Translations under genes and position numbers: made by a program
NCBI GenBank assembly: GCA_019912965.1
Contig: JAIOHM010000083.1
Location: forward strand, 27,833 to 91,832
From: Anaerolineae bacterium
Lineage (GTDB): Bacteria > Chloroflexota > Anaerolineae > Aggregatilineales > Phototrophicaceae
Length of the DNA stretch: 64,000 nucleotides
Reading direction: 5' to 3'
Notes under the pieces: generated by a model
What the model saw: only the letters and a program-made list of their open reading frames with translations
The model's database searches: none
Told to the model about the DNA's origin: nothing
Shown here: one piece after another, positions 16,669-25,614 of the stretch
Layout of the letters: the number at the start of each line of letters is the position of its first letter
Numbering within the stretch: the first letter of the stretch is position 1

Positions 16669-17703
16669 ATGTCACAAAACGGACAAAACGGGGCGAACAG
16701 TCGCGTAGATTCTAAAGGAGAAATGAAATTCTCCTATGGTGGGCAAGCGGTCATCGAAGGGGTGATGATGCGCGGCGCACACACGGCAGCCATTGCCGTC
16801 CGCGACCCAAATGGGCAGATTGTTGTTCATGAGCAGCCCTTGAATGCAACACTGTATCGGGGACGAATTGCCAAGACACCTTTTGTGCGTGGTGTCGTTG
16901 GATTGTGGGATGCACTTGGCCTCGGCACTCGTGCACTAATGTGGGCGGCGGATGTAGCACTGGGTGAGGAAGAAGAGTCAGTCAATTTTAATGGCCCAAT
17001 TGGTTGGGCAACAGTGGCTTTTTCCCTGCTTATCGGGATTGGCTTGTTTTTCCTGCTGCCGACTGCAGGGGCATCTTGGATTGGTAATTTGCTTGGTTTG
17101 ACGCCTGATGGCTCTGCGCCGATTGGTATGGCCGCTTTTATCATCAATCTGATTGAAGGTGTCATCCAGTTAGGTATTTTGATTGCCTATATCTGGGCGA
17201 TTGGGCGCATCCCTGATGTTAAGCGCCTGTTCGGTTATCATGGTGCGGAACACAAAACCATCAATGCTTATGAAGCAGGCGCGGAGTTGACCCCGGAAGT
17301 GGTGGCACAATACCCGATTGAGCACCCACGCTGCGGAACAGCTTTTCTACTGACAGTAGTATTTGTCAGTGTGTTTGTTTTCTCGTTGTTGGGTCGTCCA
17401 CCCTTTCTGCTGCTGATTTTGTCCCGTGTGATCTTTATTCCAGTCATCGCCGGGATTGCCTACGAATTGCTGCGGTTTACGGCTCGGAACATCAATAACC
17501 CGATTATTCGCATTATCGTCAAACCCAATTTGGCATTGCAACACTTGACCACCCGCCAACCGGAACTTCATATGGTCGAAGTTGCGATTGTAGCATTCAA
17601 GCGGGTGTTGGTTTCGGAAGGTTTGTTGAATGAAGCCGAAGCTGTCATTCCTGAACCACGACCAGAAGCGGTTTCGCCTACCTTGGCGAGTGTAAAAAAT
17701 TAG
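16669..17703 (+). CDS. DUF1385 family membrane protein (YqhQ-like)
   Basis: A 344-residue conserved membrane protein. FSYGGQAVIEGVMMRGAH and the later LFGYHGAEHKTINAYEAG with HPRCGTAFLLTVVFVSVFVF are the hallmark motifs of the DUF1385/YqhQ family, whose biochemical role is unsettled. Four or more hydrophobic helices are visible (about residues 105-125, 145-170, 215-240 and 245-265). The conserved His, Glu and Cys residues near the membrane suggest a metal or redox site, but that is inference. It is the last plus-strand gene here and its stop overlaps the convergent MFS gene by 4 bases. Confidence 0.9.
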   Translation: MSQNGQNGANSRVDSKGEMKFSYGGQAVIEGVMMRGAHTAAIAVRDPNGQIVVHEQPLNATLYRGRIAKTPFVRGVVGLWDALGLGTRALMWAADVALGEEEESVNFNGPIGWATVAFSLLIGIGLFFLLPTAGASWIGNLLGLTPDGSAPIGMAAFIINLIEGVIQLGILIAYIWAIGRIPDVKRLFGYHGAEHKTINAYEAGAELTPEVVAQYPIEHPRCGTAFLLTVVFVSVFVFSLLGRPPFLLLILSRVIFIPVIAGIAYELLRFTARNINNPIIRIIVKPNLALQHLTTRQPELHMVEVAIVAFKRVLVSEGLLNEAEAVIPEPRPEAVSPTLASVKN

Positions 17704-19919
17704 CTTGTCGCTGCTGAAAGAGTGTGCAGCGCCAGCAGCAGATACTCAAGATGTGCAGCTTGGTACGTTTCCATCTGGGCTGCACATTCTATTAGGATCG
17801 TGCGTCCTGTGGGGCTGTGTTCGTCTGTGGGTAGCTGGCGAATCAGACTGATGAGCTGACTAATTCCTCGGTCAAAATCACCTTCAGCAAAAGCATTAGC
17901 ACATTCTGTGAACAACCTGTCGAGTTCATTATCACTGATATGCAGGTGTCGCTTTGTTGCATTGAGGGATTGGCAGGCTGCTGTTGCTTTGTCCTGTCTG
18001 AACTGTCGCAGTAGCCGGGTAAAATGATGTTCATGTCCAACGATACGCGCTATCGCCAGCGCCAGTTCAAGGCGTGCCCCTTCGTTGGTGGTATGTGCCA
18101 GAATATCCAGCAGCATAGGGACAGCCTCGGATGCCCGTAGATTGCCTAGCGCCGATGAGTACGCAATCCGTAACCCTTTATCTGTTTCGGTTTGAAGTCG
18201 CGTAGTGAGCAAAGGGATAATTGTCTTGTCCCCAAGTGTACCCAGTGCGCGGGCGCAGTGGGCTTGAATCGAACGATAAGGTGAGTCCAGCCCATGTCGC
18301 AGGGAAATGACTGCCCGTGCATCCCCAATACGACCCAGCGCCCAGGCTGCGACCACACTGAGTGATAATTCCGTTCCGTCCAGAATATTGCACAGGGCTT
18401 CTACCAGCCTCGGATCGGATTCCATCCGTGCAATCGAGATCACTGCTTCAAAGCGAACATTGAATCGTGGGTCTTTGAGAGCCTCAAGCAGTTCATCAAC
18501 GGTAAGCGGGCTTTTGGTTTGTCCCATCCGTTCGGTCATTACTACGGTTTCGCGTTCATCCCGTGCTCGGTAATAGCGGAACATGGATTCCAGTGCCAGT
18601 ACTGGATTGCCATGAATGAATAGTCCTGCAAATTCGCTCACGCTAACCCGGCTATCTGCTTCGACTCGACTGAAAATGATAATGCTCACTACTGTTAAAA
18701 CAATCGCCATGACAAATAATGGAAAAAACGGATCAAGAGCGAAAAATAGAAATTGGCCGGAAAGATTCTGTGTGTAATCCAGCAGGCGTCCACCAAAGAC
18801 TTGACTCACCCCGCCGATCAAGCCAATTGCCGCATAATAAACCGCCATATATTCGGAGCGTTTCTCTGGCGGTACAACTTTGACGTACAGCAGTCGGCTT
18901 GCACCAATGGCCCATGCAATATCCACGCTGCCACTAATGAGGGTAATGACCAGCGCGATGGGTTGACTCAGATCAGTAGCACGGGGAATGAGTAACCATG
19001 CCAATGGTATGAATATTTTGATGTACAGACCGGAAAGCATAATGGGTTTGCTGCCGTAGCGGTCGGATGCCCAGCCGAGCAGATAGGTGGATGCCAACCC
19101 GCCCACCAATGTGCCGATTTGCAGCAAGACAACCTGACTGTCGCTCAAACCTACTTGTTGCTCCATAAACAGCGGCAGAAACGAGGCCATTGGGGTAGTG
19201 CCGATGGTCAATATGCCTAACCCGGCTACATACAAAAGGAAATTTTTATCGCGTAGCACCCGTGCGAGATGACGATAGGAGATGGCTTCACTGTGTGTTT
19301 GGTGAGCAGGTGCGCCACCGGGGATATGTGAAGCCGACCATACAGCCAGAGCACCAAATACCAGTGCGACAATAAACAACAGCATGAATCCATCAAGGCC
19401 GAGCGATAGTCCCAGCACATAGCTGGCGAAGGCTGTAGTAGCGATTCCGGTGAGGCGCGAAACAATATCGTTGATTGCGGAGTAGCGGCCTCGTATCGTG
19501 TCAGGAATAAATTCCTGTGCCCAGGGGTACATACCCGTCTCGGCAATTGCTCTACATAGTGCGAACCCGGCTACGATAAGGGTGACATAAATCAGGAGGG
19601 TGTGTGTTCCAAATTCGGATAGCACCCAGGGCACCAGCAGTAAACCCGCACTGACAATTTTGCGGATTCCGAAGAAGGTGACAAAAGTGCGCTTGTAGCC
19701 AAATTGTGCCACCCAGGGAGCAATAACTGGCGCGACTAGACCTGTGAACGGCAGCAGTGAAAGGAGAAATCCAATCTGTGTATTGCTGAAACCCAGTTCG
19801 TTCAGAAAGAGCACAAAAGCTGGGCCAAAATAAATCAGCAGTGCGAACACTGTGTTGTTTGCGTTGAGGGCTGTGTTCCAAGGTAAGCGACGAATTTTTT
19901 CAGCGTTGGTGAGTATCAT
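17700..19919 (-). CDS. MFS transporter fused to C-terminal HEAT repeats
   Basis: A 739-residue fusion. Residues 1 to about 430 form a 12-helix major facilitator (NTQIGFLLSLLPFTGLVAPVIAP, GRYSAINDIVSRLTG, PPEKRSEYMAVYYAAIGLIGG). From about residue 460 to 640 there are HEAT/PBS-lyase-type repeats such as ALKDPRFNVRFEAVISIARM, LSVVAAWALGRIGDARAV and AHCARALGTLGDKTIIPLL, followed by a helical tail. The ATG at 19919 is set by an ATGA overlap with the YkgJ-type gene; a start five codons upstream has no better support. HEAT repeats usually bind proteins, so they may regulate or localise the transporter. The cargo is unknown. Confidence 0.85.
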   Translation of the reverse strand: MILTNAEKIRRLPWNTALNANNTVFALLIYFGPAFVLFLNELGFSNTQIGFLLSLLPFTGLVAPVIAPWVAQFGYKRTFVTFFGIRKIVSAGLLLVPWVLSEFGTHTLLIYVTLIVAGFALCRAIAETGMYPWAQEFIPDTIRGRYSAINDIVSRLTGIATTAFASYVLGLSLGLDGFMLLFIVALVFGALAVWSASHIPGGAPAHQTHSEAISYRHLARVLRDKNFLLYVAGLGILTIGTTPMASFLPLFMEQQVGLSDSQVVLLQIGTLVGGLASTYLLGWASDRYGSKPIMLSGLYIKIFIPLAWLLIPRATDLSQPIALVITLISGSVDIAWAIGASRLLYVKVVPPEKRSEYMAVYYAAIGLIGGVSQVFGGRLLDYTQNLSGQFLFFALDPFFPLFVMAIVLTVVSIIIFSRVEADSRVSVSEFAGLFIHGNPVLALESMFRYYRARDERETVVMTERMGQTKSPLTVDELLEALKDPRFNVRFEAVISIARMESDPRLVEALCNILDGTELSLSVVAAWALGRIGDARAVISLRHGLDSPYRSIQAHCARALGTLGDKTIIPLLTTRLQTETDKGLRIAYSSALGNLRASEAVPMLLDILAHTTNEGARLELALAIARIVGHEHHFTRLLRQFRQDKATAACQSLNATKRHLHISDNELDRLFTECANAFAEGDFDRGISQLISLIRQLPTDEHSPTGRTILIECAAQMETYQAAHLEYLLLALHTLSAATS

Positions 19920-20170
19920 GGAGAAGTGAGCCATTCCAGTTCGATTAATCCGGCATAGGCTTCGTCAGCAGTGTGTTGGCACATTTCCTCTGAGGGGCGC
20001 AGGCGAATACAGACTGAGGGGCGGTCAGGATGGCCGAATAACTGACATCGGTTGTCTGCTGTCAATTGTACACAGCGTACACCTGCGGGTTTACCGTTTG
20101 GCATCCCCGGAATAGGGGACGAAATAGACGGTGCGATGCAGCACGCACCACACCCGACTCGGCATTCCAT
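19916..20170 (-). CDS. YkgJ-type CxxCxxCC metal-binding protein
   Basis: An 84-residue protein with a cysteine cluster (ECRVGCGACCIAPS) and later cysteines in RCVQLTADNRCQLFG and PSVCIRLRP. This spacing is that of the YkgJ/UPF0153 family, small proteins thought to bind Zn or an Fe-S cluster. GGAGG lies about 8 bases before the ATG at 20170, which decides the start over one five codons upstream. It sits between mutS and the MFS fusion and is co-translated with the latter. Confidence 0.85.
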   Translation of the reverse strand: MECRVGCGACCIAPSISSPIPGMPNGKPAGVRCVQLTADNRCQLFGHPDRPSVCIRLRPSEEMCQHTADEAYAGLIELEWLTSP

Positions 20171-20198
20171 AATGGCTCCTCCCACTTAACCGGGGATT

Positions 20199-22832
20199 TT
20201 ACCCTTCGCCGGCCATCCGTTTCAACTCATAGAGTTTAGTCAACGCCTCCAATGGACTTAAATTATCCACTTGTAGCTTGCGGATTGCCTCTAAGGCTGG
20301 GTTGCTTGGCTCGTTGAATAAACGCATCTGCCCCGCCTCTTCTTTTTGACGTTCTTTGCGTGTAGGCGGCGTAGTTTGCCCGGTTGGTAGTTTGAAATCA
20401 CTTCCCTGTGATTCGAGGTGATTCAAAAGTTCACGTGCACGTTCCACTACCGGGCGCGGCATTCCCGCTAACTGTGCCACATGGACACCATAACTGCGGT
20501 CAGCGCCGCCCGGAATAACTTTGTGTAGGAAGATAATATTTTCGCCATCTTCGCTGACTGCCACATTGAAATTGCGGGTGCGTGGCAAGATGTTGGGTAA
20601 TTCGGTCAGTTCATGATAGTGGGTAGCAAACAATGTCCGGCAGTTCAGTCGTGGATTGTTATGGATGTACTCAACAACAGCGCGCGCAATCGCCAGACCA
20701 TCATAGGTAGATGTGCCGCGCCCAACTTCATCCAGAATGAGCAGACTCCGTTTCGTACTGCCCGAAAGTAACCGTGCTGTTTCCACCATCTCTACCATGA
20801 ACGTGCTTTGCCCAGCGTGAATCTCATCCTGTGCGCCAATCCGGGCGAAGATGCGATCAACCAAACCGATAGTCGCCTCATCTGCTGGAACAAAACTGCC
20901 GATTTGCGCCATGAGAGTGATAATGGCTACTTGGCGGATATAAGTCGATTTGCCGGACATGTTTGGCCCGGTGATGATCTGGATGCGTGATTGGGTGTCG
21001 AAATGGGTATTATTAGGAACATAACGGATGCCATCATCCAGTAATTTTTCGACTACTGGATGGCGACCATCTTTGATGAGTAGTACATCATCATCAGTCA
21101 GGGTAGGGCGGGTGTAACCTTCGCGTATCGCCACATCTGCCAGTGATAGAAAGGCGTCCAGATGAGCCACCGCCCGCGCAGTTTGCAATAATCGCGGTGC
21201 AGCCTCCGCCAGTTCAGCACATAATCGCTCAAACAGATCGCGTTCCACACGCATGATTTCTTCTTCGGCGTTAAGCACCAGTGTTTCATATTCTTTCAGT
21301 TCTGGGGTGATGTACCGCTCTGCATTCACCAGTGTCTGCTTGCGTATGTAATCGGATGGCACTTTGCCAGTGTTAGCGTTGCTCACCTCAATGTAATAAC
21401 CAAAGACCTTGTTAAACCCGACCTTGACGCTGGCAATGCCTGTTCGGCGGCGTTCTTGTGGTTCTAAATTAGCTATCCATTCTCGCGCATGTTGTGTGGC
21501 TTTTAGAATTTCATCCAGTTCTGGTGCGTAGCCGGGACGGATTGCCCCCATCGAATTCAAGGTGGCGGGCGGTTCATCCGCAATCGCGCGAACAATATGC
21601 TCGTTCACATCCTCACAGCTATGCATCGTTTTGAGCAGTGCCGCCAAACTCGGAATTTGTTCAATTAACTGCTGAATGTGGGGAATAACATCCAGACTTG
21701 CTTTGAGTCCCAGCAGATCGCGCGGCCCGGATTTACCGATCACCAATCGGTTAGTCAGCCGTTCAATGTCCGAAATGCTTTTTAACATCTCCTGAAGCTC
21801 TACCCGTAATGCTTCGTTTTGCGTCAACGCATCAACCGCATCCAAACGGGCGTTTAGGCGGCTAAGTTCTAGCAGGGGTTGGTTCAGCCATGTTCGCAGC
21901 AATCGTGCACCCATAGCCGTTACTGTCCGATCAAGGATGCTTAGCAGACTTCCTTCGACCTTACGGCTGCGAATCGTTTCTGTCAGCTCAAGATTACGCC
22001 GGGTGAAGGGATCAAGCACCATAAAATTAGCGGTTGAATAGGCGCGGATGCTCGTCAACTGTGAGAGTGAACTGCGCTGGGTTGTACCAACATATTGCAG
22101 TACCGCGCCCGCCGCACATACGGCAATCATCTGTTCACCTAACCCAAATCCATCCAGTGTTCGAACCTCAAAATGAGTTGTTAATGCCTGTTCTGCTGTA
22201 CTTTTCTCAAATCGCCAATCAGGAACGGGGGTCAAATGGGTACCTCCCGGTAGCGATACACCGCGTTCGACCCAACTTTGTGGCATCAGCACTTCACGGG
22301 GCTGCAATCGTGCCAGTTCTTCCAGAACCAATACACCTGCGTTATCACCTTCCAATTGGGTCGCCGCAAATTCTCCTGTCGAAATATCGACATATGCGAT
22401 TCCTGCGCGGCTCCATTGGCCGCTTTCCACATCTCCAACGGGCATAATGCCCATTAAATAATTGGCGCGATCTTCTACCAATAGTTCGGGTTCAACGATT
22501 GTGCCGGGTGTAATGACGCGGGTGACTTCGCGTTCGACAATCCCCCGCCCATCTGGTTCGCTCATCTGCTCGCAGACTGCGACGTGATACCCTTTTTCGA
22601 TTAATCGGGCGATGTAGCTTTCCAATGCATGATGAGGCACTCCCGCCATGGGTACGCGCTCCTCTTTGCTCACTGGACGTCCTGTCAATACGAGGTCAAG
22701 TTCTCGTGCAGCTACCTCAGCATCTTGATCAAATGTCTCATAAAAATCACCCAGCCGGAAAAATAGGATACAATCTGGATATTCTTTTTTAATGTCCAGA
22801 TATTGCTGGCGTAGGGGAGTCACACGCGCCAT
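20199..22832 (-). CDS. mutS: DNA mismatch repair protein MutS
   Basis: Recognises mismatches and small loops. The 877-residue protein has the mismatch-reading FYE motif in LFFRLGDFYETFDQDA near residue 30, the connector and lever domains, and the ABC-type ATPase with Walker A GPNMSGKSTYIRQ, Walker B ILDEVGRGTSTYDGLA and the FATHYHELTEL switch. The C-terminal tail contains the usual linker and helix-turn-helix region (ALEAIRKLQVDNLSPLEAL). It is full length. mutL is not in this window. The start at 22832 begins MARVTPLRQQYLDIKKEYPD, as in the family. Confidence 0.97.
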   Translation of the reverse strand: MARVTPLRQQYLDIKKEYPDCILFFRLGDFYETFDQDAEVAARELDLVLTGRPVSKEERVPMAGVPHHALESYIARLIEKGYHVAVCEQMSEPDGRGIVEREVTRVITPGTIVEPELLVEDRANYLMGIMPVGDVESGQWSRAGIAYVDISTGEFAATQLEGDNAGVLVLEELARLQPREVLMPQSWVERGVSLPGGTHLTPVPDWRFEKSTAEQALTTHFEVRTLDGFGLGEQMIAVCAAGAVLQYVGTTQRSSLSQLTSIRAYSTANFMVLDPFTRRNLELTETIRSRKVEGSLLSILDRTVTAMGARLLRTWLNQPLLELSRLNARLDAVDALTQNEALRVELQEMLKSISDIERLTNRLVIGKSGPRDLLGLKASLDVIPHIQQLIEQIPSLAALLKTMHSCEDVNEHIVRAIADEPPATLNSMGAIRPGYAPELDEILKATQHAREWIANLEPQERRRTGIASVKVGFNKVFGYYIEVSNANTGKVPSDYIRKQTLVNAERYITPELKEYETLVLNAEEEIMRVERDLFERLCAELAEAAPRLLQTARAVAHLDAFLSLADVAIREGYTRPTLTDDDVLLIKDGRHPVVEKLLDDGIRYVPNNTHFDTQSRIQIITGPNMSGKSTYIRQVAIITLMAQIGSFVPADEATIGLVDRIFARIGAQDEIHAGQSTFMVEMVETARLLSGSTKRSLLILDEVGRGTSTYDGLAIARAVVEYIHNNPRLNCRTLFATHYHELTELPNILPRTRNFNVAVSEDGENIIFLHKVIPGGADRSYGVHVAQLAGMPRPVVERARELLNHLESQGSDFKLPTGQTTPPTRKERQKEEAGQMRLFNEPSNPALEAIRKLQVDNLSPLEALTKLYELKRMAGEG

Positions 22833-22965
22833 TGCTTATTATTCCTATGGTTGCAAAAGGTACTTTTGTTCTGGTGCATTGTAACAGTAGTGGATACACG
22901 CTTCAACAGCAATAATCAGGCGGGCGGATTGTAAGATCCGTGTCTTTTGAAGAAAGGTAATTCTT

Positions 22966-23952
22966 ATGTCTGAAGCCATCATCGCAGTTGATCTGGGCGG
23001 GACGCGTGTCCGGGCAGCGCGCCTTAGCCATGATTTGAGCATTCTTACCCGGCAGGAAACCTTGACTGAAGACGAGCGTGGTTTGGAAGCCACTTTGGAG
23101 CGCATTAAGGAAATGGTGCGTATCGTCTGGCCAAAGGATGGTGAAACCACTGTGGAAGGAATCGGTATTTCCGCGCCGGGGCCACTCAATCCCCTGACTG
23201 GGGTTGTGGTCGCACCGCCGAATTTGAAAGGCTGGCATAATGTCCCACTTGGCGACATGTTGCGTGCGGAATTTGGTGTGCCCGTGTATGTTGGAAATGA
23301 TGCTAATGTCGCCGGATTGGCTGAGTCTATTCTGGGGGCAGCGCGGGGTTATCGCAACGTCATTTTTCTGACAATCAGTACGGGTATTGGCAGCGGGATG
23401 ATTTGCGATGGCAAGATGTTGTTGGGTACCGTTGGTTTGGGTGCTGAAGCCGGACACATCATTATGATGGTTGGTGACGAAGTAAGCTCACTGGAAAAGG
23501 AGGCGGCTGGCCCCGCGCTGGCTCGGAAAGCCGTAGCACGTATTCAAAAAGGCGAGAAGTCACAGATTGCGGATATGGTAAATGGCGATCTGGCGCTTGT
23601 TACCGGGGCGACCGTTGGCAATGCCGCTATGCAAGGAGACGTACTGGCGCTGGATATTGTCAAAACTGCTGGACGGGTTATTGGGCTTGGCATTGTCAGT
23701 CTGTTGCATTTGTTCAATCCGGAAATTGTTGTATTGGGTGGTGGTGTAAGCATCAATTTGCGCGAATTGCTGTTCGATCCCATGCGGCAGGCTATTCGTG
23801 AACATTGCATCGACCGCGCTTATTGGGAAAGCCTGCGTATTGAGCCTGCGGCGTTGGGTGAAAATGTCAGCCTTATTGGTGCGGGCGCATTAGTCGCCAC
23901 GCAGGGTGGTGTGATGGATGTGGCCCGTGTGATCGAAAAACTGAATAGCTAA
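22966..23952 (+). CDS. ROK family sugar kinase (glucokinase-like)
   Basis: A 328-residue ROK protein: ATP-binding VDLGGTRVRAARL at the start, substrate region GIGISAPGPLNPLTGVV, catalytic DANVAGLAES, then the FLTISTGIGSGMI loop and AEAGHIIMM. The family's zinc motif CxCGxxGCxE, which should follow this histidine, is missing: the region reads VGDEVSSLEKEAAGPAL, keeping the SLE..A.GPA frame but without cysteines. No N-terminal winged helix, so it is a kinase and not an Xyl/Nag repressor. Glucose is the likeliest substrate by family. RBS GAAAGG lies before the ATG. Confidence 0.88.
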   Translation: MSEAIIAVDLGGTRVRAARLSHDLSILTRQETLTEDERGLEATLERIKEMVRIVWPKDGETTVEGIGISAPGPLNPLTGVVVAPPNLKGWHNVPLGDMLRAEFGVPVYVGNDANVAGLAESILGAARGYRNVIFLTISTGIGSGMICDGKMLLGTVGLGAEAGHIIMMVGDEVSSLEKEAAGPALARKAVARIQKGEKSQIADMVNGDLALVTGATVGNAAMQGDVLALDIVKTAGRVIGLGIVSLLHLFNPEIVVLGGGVSINLRELLFDPMRQAIREHCIDRAYWESLRIEPAALGENVSLIGAGALVATQGGVMDVARVIEKLNS

Positions 23953-24003
23953 CGATTCATCGTCAGAAATCTGATAGAATCTTCGTAGGTGCTTTATTCG
24001 CCA

Positions 24004-24029
24004 ATGGCATCATGATACAATGATGCCAT
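24004..24029. promoter_or_regulatory. Palindrome covering the start of the GAF/PAS kinase gene
   Basis: Inverted repeat ATGGCATCAT / ATGATGCCAT separated by GATACA. The ATG of the kinase (24028) lies at the right end, and the centre contains TACAAT, a good -10 hexamer. If used, transcription would start close to the ATG. The regulator, if any, is unknown. Confidence 0.4.
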
Positions 24030-25596
24030 GTTAATGCTCCCCGATTTCCGAGTGCGCCAGCGCGATTTCCTGCTCGAAATTTCGCGTGCCATGACTGCCC
24101 AGCTTGATCTGGAGGAAGTGTTGCGTCTGGTGCTCAAGGCGTCAATCATCATGTTGGGTGGTGAGGTTGGCTTGGTTGCTTTGCGTGCATCCAATGACCG
24201 TTATGCTATTCGTGCGACCATTGGTGTGGATGCCGAACGGGTGCCAGATTTGAACACCCGCCTTGATGAATTGGTGAGTAATGCTGGGCAAAGTATTGAC
24301 CGCGATTTTCTCAACGTCAAACTTAAACAAATGGCCGTTTCGCTGAATCGCAAACTGCGCCAGTCTTTGTTTCTGCCATTGCTGATTGCTGGTGAGCCTG
24401 TTGGTTTGCTCATCATCTTTCGCTCCCAAACGCTGGAAACCACCGAAAACGAATTCCAGATTTTGCAGAGTTTTGCCGATCAGGCTGCAATTGCAGTTCA
24501 CAACGCACAGTTATATGCACGGATCGATCAGGAACGTCAACGATTAGCTGCGCTTGTTGAGTACAGCGCCGATGGGGTAATGTTTCTGGATTCAAATTTG
24601 CGTATTTTAGGTTTCAACCGTGCTTTGGAGCGTATGACTGGGTGGTCAGTGCAGGATGCATTGGGTCAGGATCAGGACACGGTAATTAGCTGGAAAAAGC
24701 TGGAGAAAAACGATCTTCGTGCTGCGCTGGATGACGGTTGGCCTTGGCGCTTGCCGTCGGATGCACCTGCTGAAACCTTGTATGTGGAAGGTGATTTGCT
24801 CCGTCGTGATGGTCTGACTTTGAGCATAGGCATCACGTATGCACCACTCTTGGGAGAAGATCAAAAACTCGTTAACATCATCGCCAATGTGCGCGATATT
24901 ACCCACTTCCGCCGTGCTCAGGAGATGCAAAACGTGTTCATCTCCACCATTTCCCACGAACTCAAAACCCCGGTTGCGCTCATCAAAGGGTATGCCGGGA
25001 CGCTGCGCCGGGACGATGCCGAATGGGATCCACAGGTTATTCGGGATGGGTTGGCCGTTATCGAAGACGAATCAGATCGTCTAACCGGGTTAATCGAAAA
25101 CCTGCTGGCCGCCAGCAAACTTCGGGCTGAACGGATGCGGTTGGATATAAGCGATGTGTGGTTAGATAAACTGGCTGCACAGGTGGTAGAACGTTTTCAA
25201 ACCCAGACCCAAAAACATACCCTCCAACTGGATTTCCCTTCAGATTTCCCATTTGTTCAGGGAGACGAAATCCGTTTGCGACAGGTACTGGATAATTTGG
25301 TCAGCAATGCGCTTAAATATTCGCCAGAAGGCGGCATAATTACCGTCGGCGGCGAGGTGGATGATAAATCTGTAACCATATTTGTCCATGATTCGGGTGT
25401 GGGTATTTCGGAAACCGATCAGGAACACATCTTTGATCGCTTTTTTCGTGTTGATGGTACATTGAGCCGCAAAACGCAAGGAACAGGTCTGGGTTTATAT
25501 CTTGCTAAAGCTATTATAGAAGCGCATGGCGGCACAATACGTGTCCAGAGCAAACCGGGCACCGGTTCCACTTTCTATTTCACGGTTCCCCTTTAA
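24028..25596 (+). CDS. Sensor histidine kinase, GAF-PAS-HisKA-HATPase
   Basis: A 522-residue soluble kinase. Residues 8-165 form a GAF domain (AMTAQLDLEEVLRLVLKAS...QILQSFADQAAIAVHNAQL), 170-295 a PAS domain (ALVEYSADGVMFLDSNLRILG), His310 in ISTISHELKTPVALIKGY is the phosphoacceptor, and the ATPase has LDNLVSNALKYSPEGG, DSGVGI and GTGLGLYLAK. There are no membrane helices, so it senses an internal cue. No response regulator is adjacent; the OmpR-type one at 33504 is about 8 kb away. A second ATG two codons downstream is also possible. A CpXC protein gene follows 18 bases later. Confidence 0.92.
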   Translation: MLMLPDFRVRQRDFLLEISRAMTAQLDLEEVLRLVLKASIIMLGGEVGLVALRASNDRYAIRATIGVDAERVPDLNTRLDELVSNAGQSIDRDFLNVKLKQMAVSLNRKLRQSLFLPLLIAGEPVGLLIIFRSQTLETTENEFQILQSFADQAAIAVHNAQLYARIDQERQRLAALVEYSADGVMFLDSNLRILGFNRALERMTGWSVQDALGQDQDTVISWKKLEKNDLRAALDDGWPWRLPSDAPAETLYVEGDLLRRDGLTLSIGITYAPLLGEDQKLVNIIANVRDITHFRRAQEMQNVFISTISHELKTPVALIKGYAGTLRRDDAEWDPQVIRDGLAVIEDESDRLTGLIENLLAASKLRAERMRLDISDVWLDKLAAQVVERFQTQTQKHTLQLDFPSDFPFVQGDEIRLRQVLDNLVSNALKYSPEGGIITVGGEVDDKSVTIFVHDSGVGISETDQEHIFDRFFRVDGTLSRKTQGTGLGLYLAKAIIEAHGGTIRVQSKPGTGSTFYFTVPL

Positions 25597-25614
25597 GCTA
25601 TTTTCGGAGTTCGA

